Assembly: GCA_016199745.1 (NCBI GenBank)
Contig: JACQFZ010000056.1
Coordinates: forward strand, 1 to 64,000
DNA from: Gammaproteobacteria bacterium
GTDB taxonomy: Bacteria > Pseudomonadota > Gammaproteobacteria > Acidiferrobacterales > Sulfurifustaceae
Length of the DNA: 64,000 nt
Reading direction: 5' to 3'
The notes under the pieces were generated by a model, which worked only from the letters and a program-made list of their open reading frames with translations, had not been told where the DNA came from and made no database searches. The position numbers and the translations under genes are program-made. How positions within the stretch are numbered: position 1 is the stretch's first letter; every line of letters starts with the position of its first letter. Below are positions 35,185 to 44,060 of the stretch, piece after piece.

Positions 35185-36204
35185 TTAGGACGGCGCTAAC
35201 TCGTACCAATATTTCATTTCCGTGATATTGACGCTCTTGGCGCCAAAATCGAACTGCTTTATGCGCGCCACCAGCTTTCGCTCGAGCTCCGGCGAACGCA
35301 GATCGCTCGACAATACCTGGCAATCTGTGACGGTACCGGAGGGTGAGATTTTGATGATAAAGACGAACTTTCCTTGTAAACCGGCATCTTCGCGCAATGC
35401 GCGACGATAAATTGTTTGAATAGCGCCCTTATTTCGATCCAGGACAAGACGAATCTCTTCCTCGGAACGACCTGATCCTCCGCCCTTGGCGCTACCTTGA
35501 GAAGCACCGCCCGATCCTCCCCGTCCGCCACCGCCTCCACCAGCACCACCGCCAATGGGACTGTTGACCTGCGTGCCAGCACGCCCCGCCAATCCCCCGC
35601 CGCCGGTGCCTTGGCTGACATTGGAAACGGCAATGCCGCCACTGCCTTTAGTCGCGTTCAACGCGATCATATTGCGCGCACCTTCACCCATCGCCGGCCC
35701 CTTACCCGCCGTGCCCACACCCGGGCCAGTACCGGCGCCCAGTCCCGGCCCCGGTTTCAGTTCTTTATTGAGCTTGGCGGATACGGCGTTATCGCGCAGA
35801 TCGGCCAAATCGTCGGAAAGCGCCAACAAGCCGGTATGCGCCGCCTTCTTGCGTGCGACCTCGGTACGTTTCGTCGTCTCGATCGGCGGCTTGACGATTT
35901 CCTGCTTTTGCGGCTTCGACACTTCCGCTTTTGGCTTAGCAATTTCCGGCGTCGGCACTTCCGGCGCGGCTTTTACTTCCACTGGCGGTGGTGGCGGTAT
36001 CCGCCGATTTTCCAGCACCAACTTGGCCAACCGCTGCGGCACCTCGAGCACAACGTTGCGCTCGATCTTCGGCACCGGCAACCAAGGCCAGATAAGGGTC
36101 ATTAACAAGAAGAAGACCAAGATCCGCTTAAGGATTCGGCGAAAACGGTCCTCGTCGTCTTCTGAGACGGTCCACGGTAAGGCGCCGGAGGCATAGAAAG
36201 ACAT
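35185..36204 (-). CDS. TonB-like energy transducer with AgmX/PglI C-terminal domain
   Basis: A 339-residue protein. One membrane segment near residues 29-46 (LVFFLLMTLIWPWL), a Pro/Lys/Val-rich periplasmic linker (residues 70-120), a Gly-rich stretch (about residues 205-245) and a C-terminal domain RSEEEIRLVLDRNKGAIQTIYRRAL...GKFVFIIKISPSGTV, the AgmX/PglI domain of TonB-like proteins. It is expected to couple an ExbB/ExbD proton channel to an outer-membrane or TPR partner. The ExbB/ExbD/ExbD genes are directly upstream (4-bp gap). It is the last gene of the 16-gene envelope unit. Confidence 0.87.
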   Translation of the reverse strand: MSFYASGALPWTVSEDDEDRFRRILKRILVFFLLMTLIWPWLPVPKIERNVVLEVPQRLAKLVLENRRIPPPPPVEVKAAPEVPTPEIAKPKAEVSKPQKQEIVKPPIETTKRTEVARKKAAHTGLLALSDDLADLRDNAVSAKLNKELKPGPGLGAGTGPGVGTAGKGPAMGEGARNMIALNATKGSGGIAVSNVSQGTGGGGLAGRAGTQVNSPIGGGAGGGGGGRGGSGGASQGSAKGGGSGRSEEEIRLVLDRNKGAIQTIYRRALREDAGLQGKFVFIIKISPSGTVTDCQVLSSDLRSPELERKLVARIKQFDFGAKSVNITEMKYWYELAPS

Positions 36205-36208
36205 TGGC

Positions 36209-36700
36209 TTAACCTTTCTTCTTCAATACCGCAAACGAGATTTCGTTATAGTTCGCCTGCGCACAAGTCACCATGACCTTGCGCAGTAAGCGATAAGGAA
36301 TTTCTTTGTCGCCCATGATAGTCACGCTCTTAATACCGCTCTTTTCATCTGTGCCAATGAGCTGACGACCCGACAGCTGTTCGAGCTCCTGCTTGAGTGG
36401 CGCGATGACATCGCCGTCAATTTTGCTGACGTCGGGAACAGCGGCAACCTTAATACCCTGGACCGTGATCTCCTGATCGTTCACCACGATGACGACCGCT
36501 TGCTTCGGGCTATCGGTCGATGTCGACTCCGGCAATTGCACGGCCTTAGTGCTTGGCAGCACCTCAACTTCGGTACTGTTGGCCAGCAAAAAGAAAATCA
36601 GGATCGTAAAGATGTCGATGAGCGACACCAGGTTTAGGTCAACCAACGCCTTGTTGCGTTCGCGCCGGCGCTGACGCTTGAGCAGCGGCGAATCGATCAT
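36209..36700 (-). CDS. ExbD/TolR-family protein (copy 2)
   Basis: A 163-residue biopolymer transport protein. A basic cytoplasmic N-terminus, one membrane helix near residues 25-45 (VSLIDIFTILIFFLLANS) with the key Asp (LIDIF), and a periplasmic domain ending VMVTCAQANYNEISFAVLKKKG. It partners with ExbB to use the proton-motive force. It overlaps the other ExbD gene by 4 bp. Two different ExbD proteins per ExbB occur in the AglRQS/AglX-type gliding and AgmX-type systems. Confidence 0.9.
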   Translation of the reverse strand: MIDSPLLKRQRRRERNKALVDLNLVSLIDIFTILIFFLLANSTEVEVLPSTKAVQLPESTSTDSPKQAVVIVVNDQEITVQGIKVAAVPDVSKIDGDVIAPLKQELEQLSGRQLIGTDEKSGIKSVTIMGDKEIPYRLLRKVMVTCAQANYNEISFAVLKKKG

Positions 36701-37218
36701 GACGCTCTCCCCGCGCCAGCTCTTGCTTGCGGCGCACGCGGGGCGTCGCCAATCGAAATATCCGGAAATAACTCGTGCGCTGCCGTCGATTTGGCGGCAT
36801 CCGCCGGCACCATGCGCACGGCGTCCAGTACCTGTACCAGCGTGTCATATGACGTCTCTTGTTCGGACAAAATGGTGGCTTCAATTTTGTCCGGGTAGCG
36901 CGCCTTCAGTTGCTGCAAGAATGCCGATAATGCCGGGTAGTCGTGGCCGTCCTTAGTCGCCGCAAAGCGCTGCAGTAAGCCGGTGTTGCGGTCGCCGACT
37001 TCCAATGCATCCGGGCGAATCGTGATCTCCAGCTGCAAATCACGCGGCATCTCGGTCGGTCCGGAGGCAGCCGTCGGTAAATTCAGCTCCAGCACTGCCA
37101 ATCGCGAGAACACGACGCTGGTCAATAGAAACGGCACCAGCACCACGATCAAATTCATAAACGCGGTGATGTCGAGCGCGACCGGATCCCGTTTGAGCCT
37201 GCGTTTGTGGCTGCGCAT
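36697..37218 (-). CDS. ExbD/TolR-family protein (copy 1)
   Basis: A 173-residue protein with a basic start (RSHKRRLKRDPVALDITAFMNLIVVLVPFLLTSVVF). The membrane helix lies near residues 18-42 with the Asp in LDITAF. The periplasmic domain contains DYPALSAFLQQLKARYPDK and DAVRMVP, as in ExbD/TolR. It differs clearly from copy 2 (different helix and C-terminus), so the pair probably forms a heteromer. It lies 1 bp after the ExbB gene. Confidence 0.9.
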   Translation of the reverse strand: MRSHKRRLKRDPVALDITAFMNLIVVLVPFLLTSVVFSRLAVLELNLPTAASGPTEMPRDLQLEITIRPDALEVGDRNTGLLQRFAATKDGHDYPALSAFLQQLKARYPDKIEATILSEQETSYDTLVQVLDAVRMVPADAAKSTAAHELFPDISIGDAPRAPQARAGAGRAS

Positions 37219-37219
37219 G

Positions 37220-37873
37220 TTATTGGCCTGCAGGTGCTATCGGTTTGCGATGCTCGACGATATTCAAAAACTTGACCTTGGCCGCTTCCAGGCTGTCGAC
37301 GATTTCCGACGTGCGTGCCTGCAAGAAGGCATGGATCAACAAAAATGGGATCGCCACCATCAGGCCGAAGGCGGTGTTATTCATGGCGATCGAAATACTG
37401 GCTGACAACAACTCTGATTTCTGCGACGGGCTTACGTTGGCGACCGCCGTAAAGGCCTCGATCAAGCCGATGATGGTACCGAGCAAGCCTAACAAGGTAA
37501 CGACGTTAGCCAACGTCGCCAGATAGTGCGTCCGCTTTTCCAAGCGCGGGACGATTTCCATCATGCCCTCTTCCATCGCCGCATCGATATCTTCACGCTT
37601 GCGCGCCGTCTTCAGGCGCTCCAGGCCATAACTGATCACTTTGCCGATAGCAGTGTCGGACTTGGACGCCATGGAATGGACCTGCGGATATTTACCGCCC
37701 TGTAACGACGGCAGCAGCGCGTCCCATAACTTGCGATTTTCCGAACGTGCGCGACTGATATAGATGAATCGCTCAATCGAAATCGCCAATCCCAAGGCCA
37801 AAACGAAAATGCTCGGAACAATGAATATTCCGGCGTCCTGGAAGAATTTGACCACGGTTGCGTATGTGCTCAT
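37220..37873 (-). CDS. ExbB/TolQ/MotA-family proton channel
   Basis: A 217-residue protein with three membrane segments: near residues 15-33, near 113-135 (YLATLANVVTLLGLLGTIIGLIEAF) and near 155-180 (ISIAMNNTAFGLMVAIPFLLIHAFL). The GLLGTIIGLIEAF signature is diagnostic of the family. With the two ExbD proteins and the TonB-like protein it forms a complete energising complex in the inner membrane. The 42-bp gap to the small exported protein upstream is the widest within this operon. Confidence 0.93.
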   Translation of the reverse strand: MSTYATVVKFFQDAGIFIVPSIFVLALGLAISIERFIYISRARSENRKLWDALLPSLQGGKYPQVHSMASKSDTAIGKVISYGLERLKTARKREDIDAAMEEGMMEIVPRLEKRTHYLATLANVVTLLGLLGTIIGLIEAFTAVANVSPSQKSELLSASISIAMNNTAFGLMVAIPFLLIHAFLQARTSEIVDSLEAAKVKFLNIVEHRKPIAPAGQ

Positions 37874-37915
37874 ACCTGTCTCCTCTCACACTCAATATTT
37901 AGAAAACCACTAATG

Positions 37916-38206
37916 TCACTCGGCCGGCGTCGCTGTCGACCGCGCCTGCAATTGCGAGTGATACTCGACCTCGCGCCGGAACACATCGCGATCGACCGGC
38001 GCCAACACCTCGTCGAGCAAACTGCTGGTGGGACGCCCCACGAGATCGGTCGGCGACGGGCTCTGCCAAGGAATAATATAGATAGCCCTCGGCGACTCCT
38101 GACTGCCAGTAATGCGCGCGCCCGGAAGCTCTAGACGATCGGCGCCCCATGCCAAAGATGTCGCGCCGACAAAACAGACGGCGATTATTTTCTGCAGCAG
38201 ATTCAT
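37916..38206 (-). CDS. Small exported protein of unknown function
   Basis: A 96-residue protein with a clear signal peptide (MNLLQKIIAVCFVGATSLAWGA, cleavage near residue 22). The mature part is short, has one IYIIPWQSP strand and a charged helical tail (REVEYHSQLQARS). I do not recognise a family. It overlaps the TPR lipoprotein gene by 4 bp and precedes exbB, so it is probably a periplasmic partner of the energised complex. Confidence 0.72.
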   Translation of the reverse strand: MNLLQKIIAVCFVGATSLAWGADRLELPGARITGSQESPRAIYIIPWQSPSPTDLVGRPTSSLLDEVLAPVDRDVFRREVEYHSQLQARSTATPAE

Positions 38207-38868
38207 CCGCTCACTCCGCTTTTATTCGATTCGCCAGCACGCCGGCGTTGATTGAGGTCGGCGATCCACTTACGCACAGTCGCCGCCTCGGCCGGCACCA
38301 ACGCCATGTAACGTTCATAGTGCGGCAGCGCTTTTTCCGGATCCTGCAGATAGACGTCGAACAGGATGCCAAGATTCAAATGAGCGTAAGCATAGTTCGG
38401 ATCCAACTGCAGCGCTTGCTGATAGGCTTTGCGCGCTTCCTCGAACCGCCCTTCGTTACGATGCACGATCCCGAGTTCGTTGTAATATGCCGGACGCTCG
38501 GGGTTGAGTCGAATCGCTTTGCCGAAGGCTTCGACCGCTTGCGCCGCTCTACCGGTGCGGGCATATACGATGCCGAGATTGGCGTATGGCGCCGACAACT
38601 CCGGTTCGCGTGCAATTAGCGCGGTCAACTCGCGCTCGGCGTCGGCCATGCGACCGGCCTGCAGCGCCGCGACCGCACGCTCGAACGCCTGATGCGACTC
38701 CGGATGCGTCACCGGCTCGACCTTTGTCGACGTCGGTGCCGGCGACGCCGCTGCCGCAGCAACATCGGCTGCGGTTGGGTTCGGATTGGGCGCTCGCGAT
38801 GTCGCGCAAGCAACGAGCAGCACGCCCAGGGTCACGAATAAAAGTGCGCGAACGTTACTGAAGTTCAT
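38203..38868 (-). CDS. TPR lipoprotein
   Basis: A 221-residue lipoprotein. The signal peptide ends with lipobox LLVAC, Cys near residue 21. After an Ala/Pro/Thr linker come about four TPR units (AFERAVAALQAGRMADAERELTAL, PYANLGIVYARTGRAAQAVEAF, YNELGIVHRNEGRFEEARKAY, AHLNLGILFDVYLQDPEKAL). It is a probable outer-membrane-anchored scaffold for the TonB/Exb system, similar in type to AglT-like gliding-motility TPR proteins. It overlaps genes on both sides. Confidence 0.86.
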   Translation of the reverse strand: MNFSNVRALLFVTLGVLLVACATSRAPNPNPTAADVAAAAASPAPTSTKVEPVTHPESHQAFERAVAALQAGRMADAERELTALIAREPELSAPYANLGIVYARTGRAAQAVEAFGKAIRLNPERPAYYNELGIVHRNEGRFEEARKAYQQALQLDPNYAYAHLNLGILFDVYLQDPEKALPHYERYMALVPAEAATVRKWIADLNQRRRAGESNKSGVSG

Positions 38869-41611
38869 CGATCACCTTTTCGCTTTTTTCCGTCTTCGCG
38901 TAGCGTACCGGACGCAACTGTCCGAGCGCGCTCAAACTCTTCTTGACCCATTGGTCGTAAATGCCACCCGGCATGCGATGGGCGTTGAGCTCGTGTATTT
39001 CGATCGCTTTCTCTTCGAACGGAAACGCTTGCTCTTCCAGCAACACGTTGTACTGCTCGAGCTCGTCGCCTTTAAGCCCTTTCGGGCGCTGTGAGCTGAG
39101 CAACGCTTTGCTGAAATCGTGATAAAGATCGGCGGTGCGGAAAGTCGCGGTCGTCACGATATCGGCCGCGCCATAATCGGCGGCGATCGAGTATGCCTTC
39201 AACAACTCCTGCATCCGCTGCTTCTTGATCTTGAGGCTCTTCTTCAGCGGTTCGACCAAACGCACGTCGCGATATGCCGCTTCCAGCGGCTCGGTCATCG
39301 CCAGCGCAGTGAGCGCACCCAAATTACGCGTACGCTCGCTACGCTCGCTGCCGCCTTTTTGCTCAGCGTCGATCAGCTCGCGCGACCAGGCATAACGATT
39401 CGCGCGATCGCCTTGCTTCTCGCTGATCTTCATCAATCGGTAGCGCGCCTCGATCGCCGGTTCCAGCGGTCGCGGATGTTGGCGCACATAGCGCTCGTAG
39501 GCAGTAGCGGCGCTGTGCTCGTTGCCGGCTTTCTCGTACAGTTCGGCAGCGCGCCATAATGCGTCGCGGCTGAAGCCAACGTCTTTCTTGGACGATGCCA
39601 ACACTTCGAACTCGGCCGCCGCCTTGAGCGGCTGGCCGCCTTCGAGATAACACACGGCCAGCTTGCCCGGCACTTCTGCTTGCAACGCATGCGTCGGGTA
39701 ATTCTTGCGGAACGCTTCGAGAATCTTGGTGGCACCGGCCCAATCTTTGAGCGTGATCAGCGCTGACGCCGCGTCATACTCGGCATTCACACGGATCGGC
39801 GACGTCGGTACTTCGCGCCCCAATCGCAGAAAATGATCGGCCGCGGCCCGCAAATCGCCACCGGCCTGCGCTTGCTCGCCTTGCTTATAGATCGACGCCG
39901 CCAAACGCTCATTCAACCCAGCGCGTGTCGGCGACTGCTCGGGCGTCAGCGCGAGCACTTGTTGATAGGAGCCCTCGGCCCGATCGAACTCGCCCTTGTC
40001 GAATTCCGCATGCGCAATCACGGTCCAGGCGGTGCGCCGCAGCTCCGACGCTGCCGGCGGTTTGAGCGCCAACACCAACTGCGCCACTGGCACCGCACGC
40101 TCGGGCAACTTCAGGGCATACAGCTTCTCGGCCGCATCGGTCAGCACACCCGGCCGGCGCGAATCATTAGGATTGGCGGCGGAAAAACGCAGCGCACTGT
40201 CGATCGCCTGCAGCCGTATCGGTTGGCGCTGATCGAGGTCGATCGTCTTCTCCTGCTCGGCATAGGCGAGCAACGCCGCATAACCGGCGTCGGCGCTCTT
40301 GTCGTGCCGCTGATAATCATTAGCCACGCGCTCGTATTCGGCCGCGGCTTCGGAAAAACGCTTACTCTCGAACAACGACTCGGCCAGCAAGAAATTGATC
40401 GCCGGCGTCTGCGCGTCGTCCGGGAACGATTCGATATAGGCACGGTACCAGCGAGCTGCTTCGCGATAGTCCTCGGTCGTTTTGCTGCGCTGCGCTTCCG
40501 CATGGTAGTGGCGGCCGAGCTCGTCCAGATGCGTCTTTAGGAGCGGTAACACCTGCGCATATACATCGGCGCTGTTAGCGGCATGAAACTCGCTCGTCTT
40601 GCCGTAGCGCACGACATATTCCTTCTTCATCTCCAGCGCCAAAGTCGCGAACTTTGCTTGCTGGTACATCTGAATCACACGCGCCTGTAACAACGGCGCT
40701 TGCGGATGCGTCGGAAAACGGCGGGCGAAGGCGTTGAGCGTATCGGCCGCGTCCTTGACGCGTTCCTGCTTGTTGTACAAGTCGCCGAGCTGTTGGTAGA
40801 CCAGGTATTCATAGCTACGCCGATCGCCGGTGCCGGTAAAACGCGGAATGGATTCGGCGCCCTGCAGATTGGCCAAGCTCAAGCTCATTACCCGGAACGT
40901 ATCCTCGACCAGCTCGCGATCGGCGCGTGCTAGCTGCTCGAACTGTTGGCTGGCATCGTCGCCAGCGAGCTTGCGGTCCAGCACGGCGAAGAACGACGGC
41001 AGACCGTCTTCGAGCCGATCTTGCTTGAACAGCGACCATCCACGCATATAGAGCGCGCGCTCGTAGAATGGCGAGGACTCGCCCTGCTGCAGCACCGAGC
41101 GATAGGCGCGCTCAGCCGCTTCATAATCACGCAAGGTAAACAGTAACTCGCCGCGACGGAACTCGGCCTCGGCGCGATGCGCACTGGTGGGATACTGCGT
41201 CACTAACCGATCGAGCGTCGCCAACGCCCGCTTCAAGTTGCCACCCTGATCGTAGGCATGCGCCAATTGATAAAGCACATGGTCGTTACCGGCAAATTGC
41301 GGATGCGCCCGCAATAAATCTTCGTAGGTTTTTATCGCTGGATCAAACTTGCCGTTGTCTTCGGCCTCAGCATTTTCGATTTCGATGTCGCCCAGACGGC
41401 GCAGCGCTTCGGGTCGGTACCGGTCTTGCGGCGCCGCATCGAGAAAGTGGCGATAGGCTTCGGCGGCGGCGGCGCGGCTGGCGCTGACAGCGACGTCGCG
41501 CTCGATTGCCACTTGCTGGCGCTCGAGACTTTTGATCGTGCCGGCATCGTCCGGTGCCGTCGCACAAGCGGCGAGCAGACACACGGTCATACCAGCGCTT
41601 AGGCGCTTCAT
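38855..41611 (-). CDS. Large TPR lipoprotein
   Basis: A 918-residue protein. Short signal with lipobox LLAAC (Cys 16), then tetratricopeptide-like repeats along nearly the whole length (for example YQLAHAYDQGGNLKRALATLDRLV, AEFRRGELLFTLRDYEAAERAY, LAESLFESKRFSEAAAEYERVA). The C-terminal 120 residues are charged and helical. It resembles the large TPR proteins of the AgmX/AglT gene neighbourhoods. It is likely a long periplasmic or outer-membrane-tethered scaffold. It overlaps the other TPR genes by 4 and 14 bp. Confidence 0.85.
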   Translation of the reverse strand: MKRLSAGMTVCLLAACATAPDDAGTIKSLERQQVAIERDVAVSASRAAAAEAYRHFLDAAPQDRYRPEALRRLGDIEIENAEAEDNGKFDPAIKTYEDLLRAHPQFAGNDHVLYQLAHAYDQGGNLKRALATLDRLVTQYPTSAHRAEAEFRRGELLFTLRDYEAAERAYRSVLQQGESSPFYERALYMRGWSLFKQDRLEDGLPSFFAVLDRKLAGDDASQQFEQLARADRELVEDTFRVMSLSLANLQGAESIPRFTGTGDRRSYEYLVYQQLGDLYNKQERVKDAADTLNAFARRFPTHPQAPLLQARVIQMYQQAKFATLALEMKKEYVVRYGKTSEFHAANSADVYAQVLPLLKTHLDELGRHYHAEAQRSKTTEDYREAARWYRAYIESFPDDAQTPAINFLLAESLFESKRFSEAAAEYERVANDYQRHDKSADAGYAALLAYAEQEKTIDLDQRQPIRLQAIDSALRFSAANPNDSRRPGVLTDAAEKLYALKLPERAVPVAQLVLALKPPAASELRRTAWTVIAHAEFDKGEFDRAEGSYQQVLALTPEQSPTRAGLNERLAASIYKQGEQAQAGGDLRAAADHFLRLGREVPTSPIRVNAEYDAASALITLKDWAGATKILEAFRKNYPTHALQAEVPGKLAVCYLEGGQPLKAAAEFEVLASSKKDVGFSRDALWRAAELYEKAGNEHSAATAYERYVRQHPRPLEPAIEARYRLMKISEKQGDRANRYAWSRELIDAEQKGGSERSERTRNLGALTALAMTEPLEAAYRDVRLVEPLKKSLKIKKQRMQELLKAYSIAADYGAADIVTTATFRTADLYHDFSKALLSSQRPKGLKGDELEQYNVLLEEQAFPFEEKAIEIHELNAHRMPGGIYDQWVKKSLSALGQLRPVRYAKTEKSEKVIDELQ

Positions 41612-43470
41612 GGTGCTGTCCCCTCAGACCGCACCGCTTCGTCATAGATCTGGGCAACAGCGAAGCGCGCCTGCGTAACATAGGCGACGATACGTTCACG
41701 TTGTTTGCCGAGCTCGCCGGCAGCAAGATCGGCCAGATATTTTCCTTGGACGTCGCTTGCCTTGGCGACATCCGTACGTAGCACACTGACACGGCCGCGC
41801 AACACGCCGATCCGCTTGGCAAAATCGTCGAAGCTAGCAGGCGCATCGACCTGCGCTTGCGCCAACGCCGCACGCCGCGTGCCGGCCTCGGTGATCAGCT
41901 TATCGACCCCCTGCAAGTGCTTCTTCGCATCCCACAGGCGCGCTTGATAGTTGGCTGACAAATCCCACGCCAGCAATCCGTTAAGCAAACGGGATTTATC
42001 ACGCGCTTCCTGCATTTCCGTCGCCGGCGTTTGTGCCAGCGTGCGGTCGACACGCTGCAGGCGCTGCAACAACGCCCGCTCTTTATCGTTCGCCAGCGCC
42101 GCCGCATCCTGCTCGCGCTCGATGCGCTCGATCTCGGTCGCATATTGCGCGCGGCTGGCGTCCAAGCGCTCGATGTCGAGCGTCCGCTGTTCCGACAACA
42201 CCTTCGGCAAGCGCTCGGCAAACGCCTGCCGGCGATTGGCGACCATGTCGTCGTTCACTTCCAAGTGTCTGGACCACTTCTCCAGGTTTTCCTGGAGGAA
42301 ACGAAGATCGCGATAATTCTTAAGCGCTTCTTGGAACTCGTGGCTGGCGAGCAATTGCGTGAGGTAACGCGTCTCCGGTGTCTCCGGCGCGGTATCCATC
42401 CGCCAGTACCAACCGGATTCGTCGACCGGGTTGGTTTCCAAAATATGGGCGATGTATTTGCCGGCACGGATCGATGCGATCGCCTCATCCAGCGATTCGA
42501 TCTCGTGCGTGTAGGCGGTCAACGCCGTTTCATAACGCTCGAGCGCTTGACCGTAGGCACCGGCTTTGCCGTAGGCATACGGCACCGCCAGCAACGATTC
42601 CTGCACCGCCGCGTCGGCGACGGCACGCGTCGACAGTTCGGTCCACGGGACCAACGCCTGCTCGTGCTGATTCAGCGCCGCGTATGCCCAACCCATGCCC
42701 AGCAACGCCTTATTCGACTGCAAGCCGGTCAAACGCACGCGTTCGAGATACGTCTTGGCGCGCGTCGGGTTGCCGTCTTGTAGAAATGTGTAGGCCAGTG
42801 CGACATTCGCTTTGTCTTTGAGCGCAGCCCTTTCTTCGCCAAAGGATGGCGTCGCACCGAGCGTTTCGAGTAACTGCACGCCGGCGTCGACGCTATTGCC
42901 ACCCGCCTTAATCATTGCCACACCCAAGTTGTAATGGCCGTACACCGACCACTCCGACTTCGGCGACACACGCTTGAGCATGTCGATCGCCTCCGGGTAT
43001 TGGCTGCGCTTCATCAATAGATAGGAATGCAGCAGCAACCGCTCGTTTTCCAGATCGCCGGGCAGCGGCGCGGCCACACGCGCCAAGGCATCCTCGGCCT
43101 GCTCGATGTAGCCACGTTGATAGCGGATTTTCGCCAAATGAAACCAGGCGCGATCGCGCACCGCCGGCGGCGCACCGGATTCGATCAGATCTTCGAAAAT
43201 ACGTCCGGCTTCGACATGCGCGCCGTATTCGAGCAACATGCCGCCGCGCAATAGTTCGGCTTCGTCGAGATGCGGACCGAGGCGCGCGAAATAGCGATCG
43301 GCCATCGATTCGGTGAGCGCGGTGAAATAGTTGCCTTGGAAGAAATGAAACAACACATCGCCGTAAGGCAGCGCCTGTACCGTGTGCTTCTCGGGCTCGG
43401 CGGCATACGCTGCCGTCGACAGCGTCGCGGCGACGGCAAGGCTAATGAGTTTTTTGGCGACTGAGACCAT
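41608..43470 (-). CDS. Exported TPR/coiled-coil protein
   Basis: A 620-residue protein. The signal peptide ends near AAYAA. The N-terminal half has TPR-like helices (WFHLAKIRYQRGYIEQAEDALARVA, HYNLGVAMIKAGG, KDKANVALAYTFLQDGNPTRAKTYLERV). The C-terminal half (about residues 380-620) is strongly charged and predicted coiled coil (RLDASRAQYATEIERIEREQ). The combination suggests a periplasm-spanning scaffold. It overlaps the 918-residue TPR gene by 4 bp and lies 6 bp after the unassigned exported protein gene. Confidence 0.84.
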   Translation of the reverse strand: MVSVAKKLISLAVAATLSTAAYAAEPEKHTVQALPYGDVLFHFFQGNYFTALTESMADRYFARLGPHLDEAELLRGGMLLEYGAHVEAGRIFEDLIESGAPPAVRDRAWFHLAKIRYQRGYIEQAEDALARVAAPLPGDLENERLLLHSYLLMKRSQYPEAIDMLKRVSPKSEWSVYGHYNLGVAMIKAGGNSVDAGVQLLETLGATPSFGEERAALKDKANVALAYTFLQDGNPTRAKTYLERVRLTGLQSNKALLGMGWAYAALNQHEQALVPWTELSTRAVADAAVQESLLAVPYAYGKAGAYGQALERYETALTAYTHEIESLDEAIASIRAGKYIAHILETNPVDESGWYWRMDTAPETPETRYLTQLLASHEFQEALKNYRDLRFLQENLEKWSRHLEVNDDMVANRRQAFAERLPKVLSEQRTLDIERLDASRAQYATEIERIEREQDAAALANDKERALLQRLQRVDRTLAQTPATEMQEARDKSRLLNGLLAWDLSANYQARLWDAKKHLQGVDKLITEAGTRRAALAQAQVDAPASFDDFAKRIGVLRGRVSVLRTDVAKASDVQGKYLADLAAGELGKQRERIVAYVTQARFAVAQIYDEAVRSEGTAP

Positions 43471-43476
43471 GACGCG

Positions 43477-44046
43477 TCACTGCCATTCCTTAACTTGGAA
43501 TTCCGGCTGCTGGTTACGCGTTTCGTCGCGGATCTTCAGCTCGATGTACTTCGGACCCGTGATCTTTTCGAAATTGAGCGTAGCACCGCGACGATAGTCG
43601 CGCTCATGCGGGCCCTTACCGGTAAACACCGCTACCAGCTCGTGCTTGCCGCTCTTGAGATTGCCGAGATAAAGCCGTTGGACACCGCCGCGATGCAATG
43701 CCTTCACCTCGCGCTCGGTGTAGAGGTAATTCGTTACGATCATGTTGTCGACTTTGACCTGCACCGAGTCGAGCTCGAACAGCGTACCGACGTCCATCGA
43801 TAGGAACACGGCGACCTGAGTATTCGCCGGGAACAATAATTCTTCCTCGAGCACCAGTAAGTCGCGGTTCAATTCCATGACATCTTTTTTCAGCGTCTGA
43901 ATATTGCCATCGAGACCCTGCGCCGTCGGCGCGGGCGGTGCGGTCGGCGTATCGTCGGCACATACGCCAACGCCGACGACGAGCATAATCGCCGCGGCAA
44001 CGCGGGCCGCGCCTTTACGGGTAAAAATCGCAGCACGAGTGATCAT
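43477..44046 (-). CDS. Exported protein of unknown function, conserved in AgmX/TPR loci
   Basis: About 189 residues from the ATG at 44046 (MITRAAIFTRKG); an in-frame TTG at 44070 inside the upstream gene is less likely. The signal peptide ends near VGVCA. A short coiled coil (QTLKKDVMELNRDLLVLEEELLFP) precedes a beta-rich domain (VAVFLSMDVGTLFELDSVQVKVDN, HELVAVFTGKG). The position between DUF3570 and TPR genes matches the small protein often miscalled AraC or dihydrolipoamide acyltransferase in such clusters. Function unknown; probably a periplasmic adaptor. Confidence 0.75.
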   Translation of the reverse strand: MITRAAIFTRKGAARVAAAIMLVVGVGVCADDTPTAPPAPTAQGLDGNIQTLKKDVMELNRDLLVLEEELLFPANTQVAVFLSMDVGTLFELDSVQVKVDNMIVTNYLYTEREVKALHRGGVQRLYLGNLKSGKHELVAVFTGKGPHERDYRRGATLNFEKITGPKYIELKIRDETRNQQPEFQVKEWQ

Positions 44047-44060
44047 CGTATTTTCTCTAC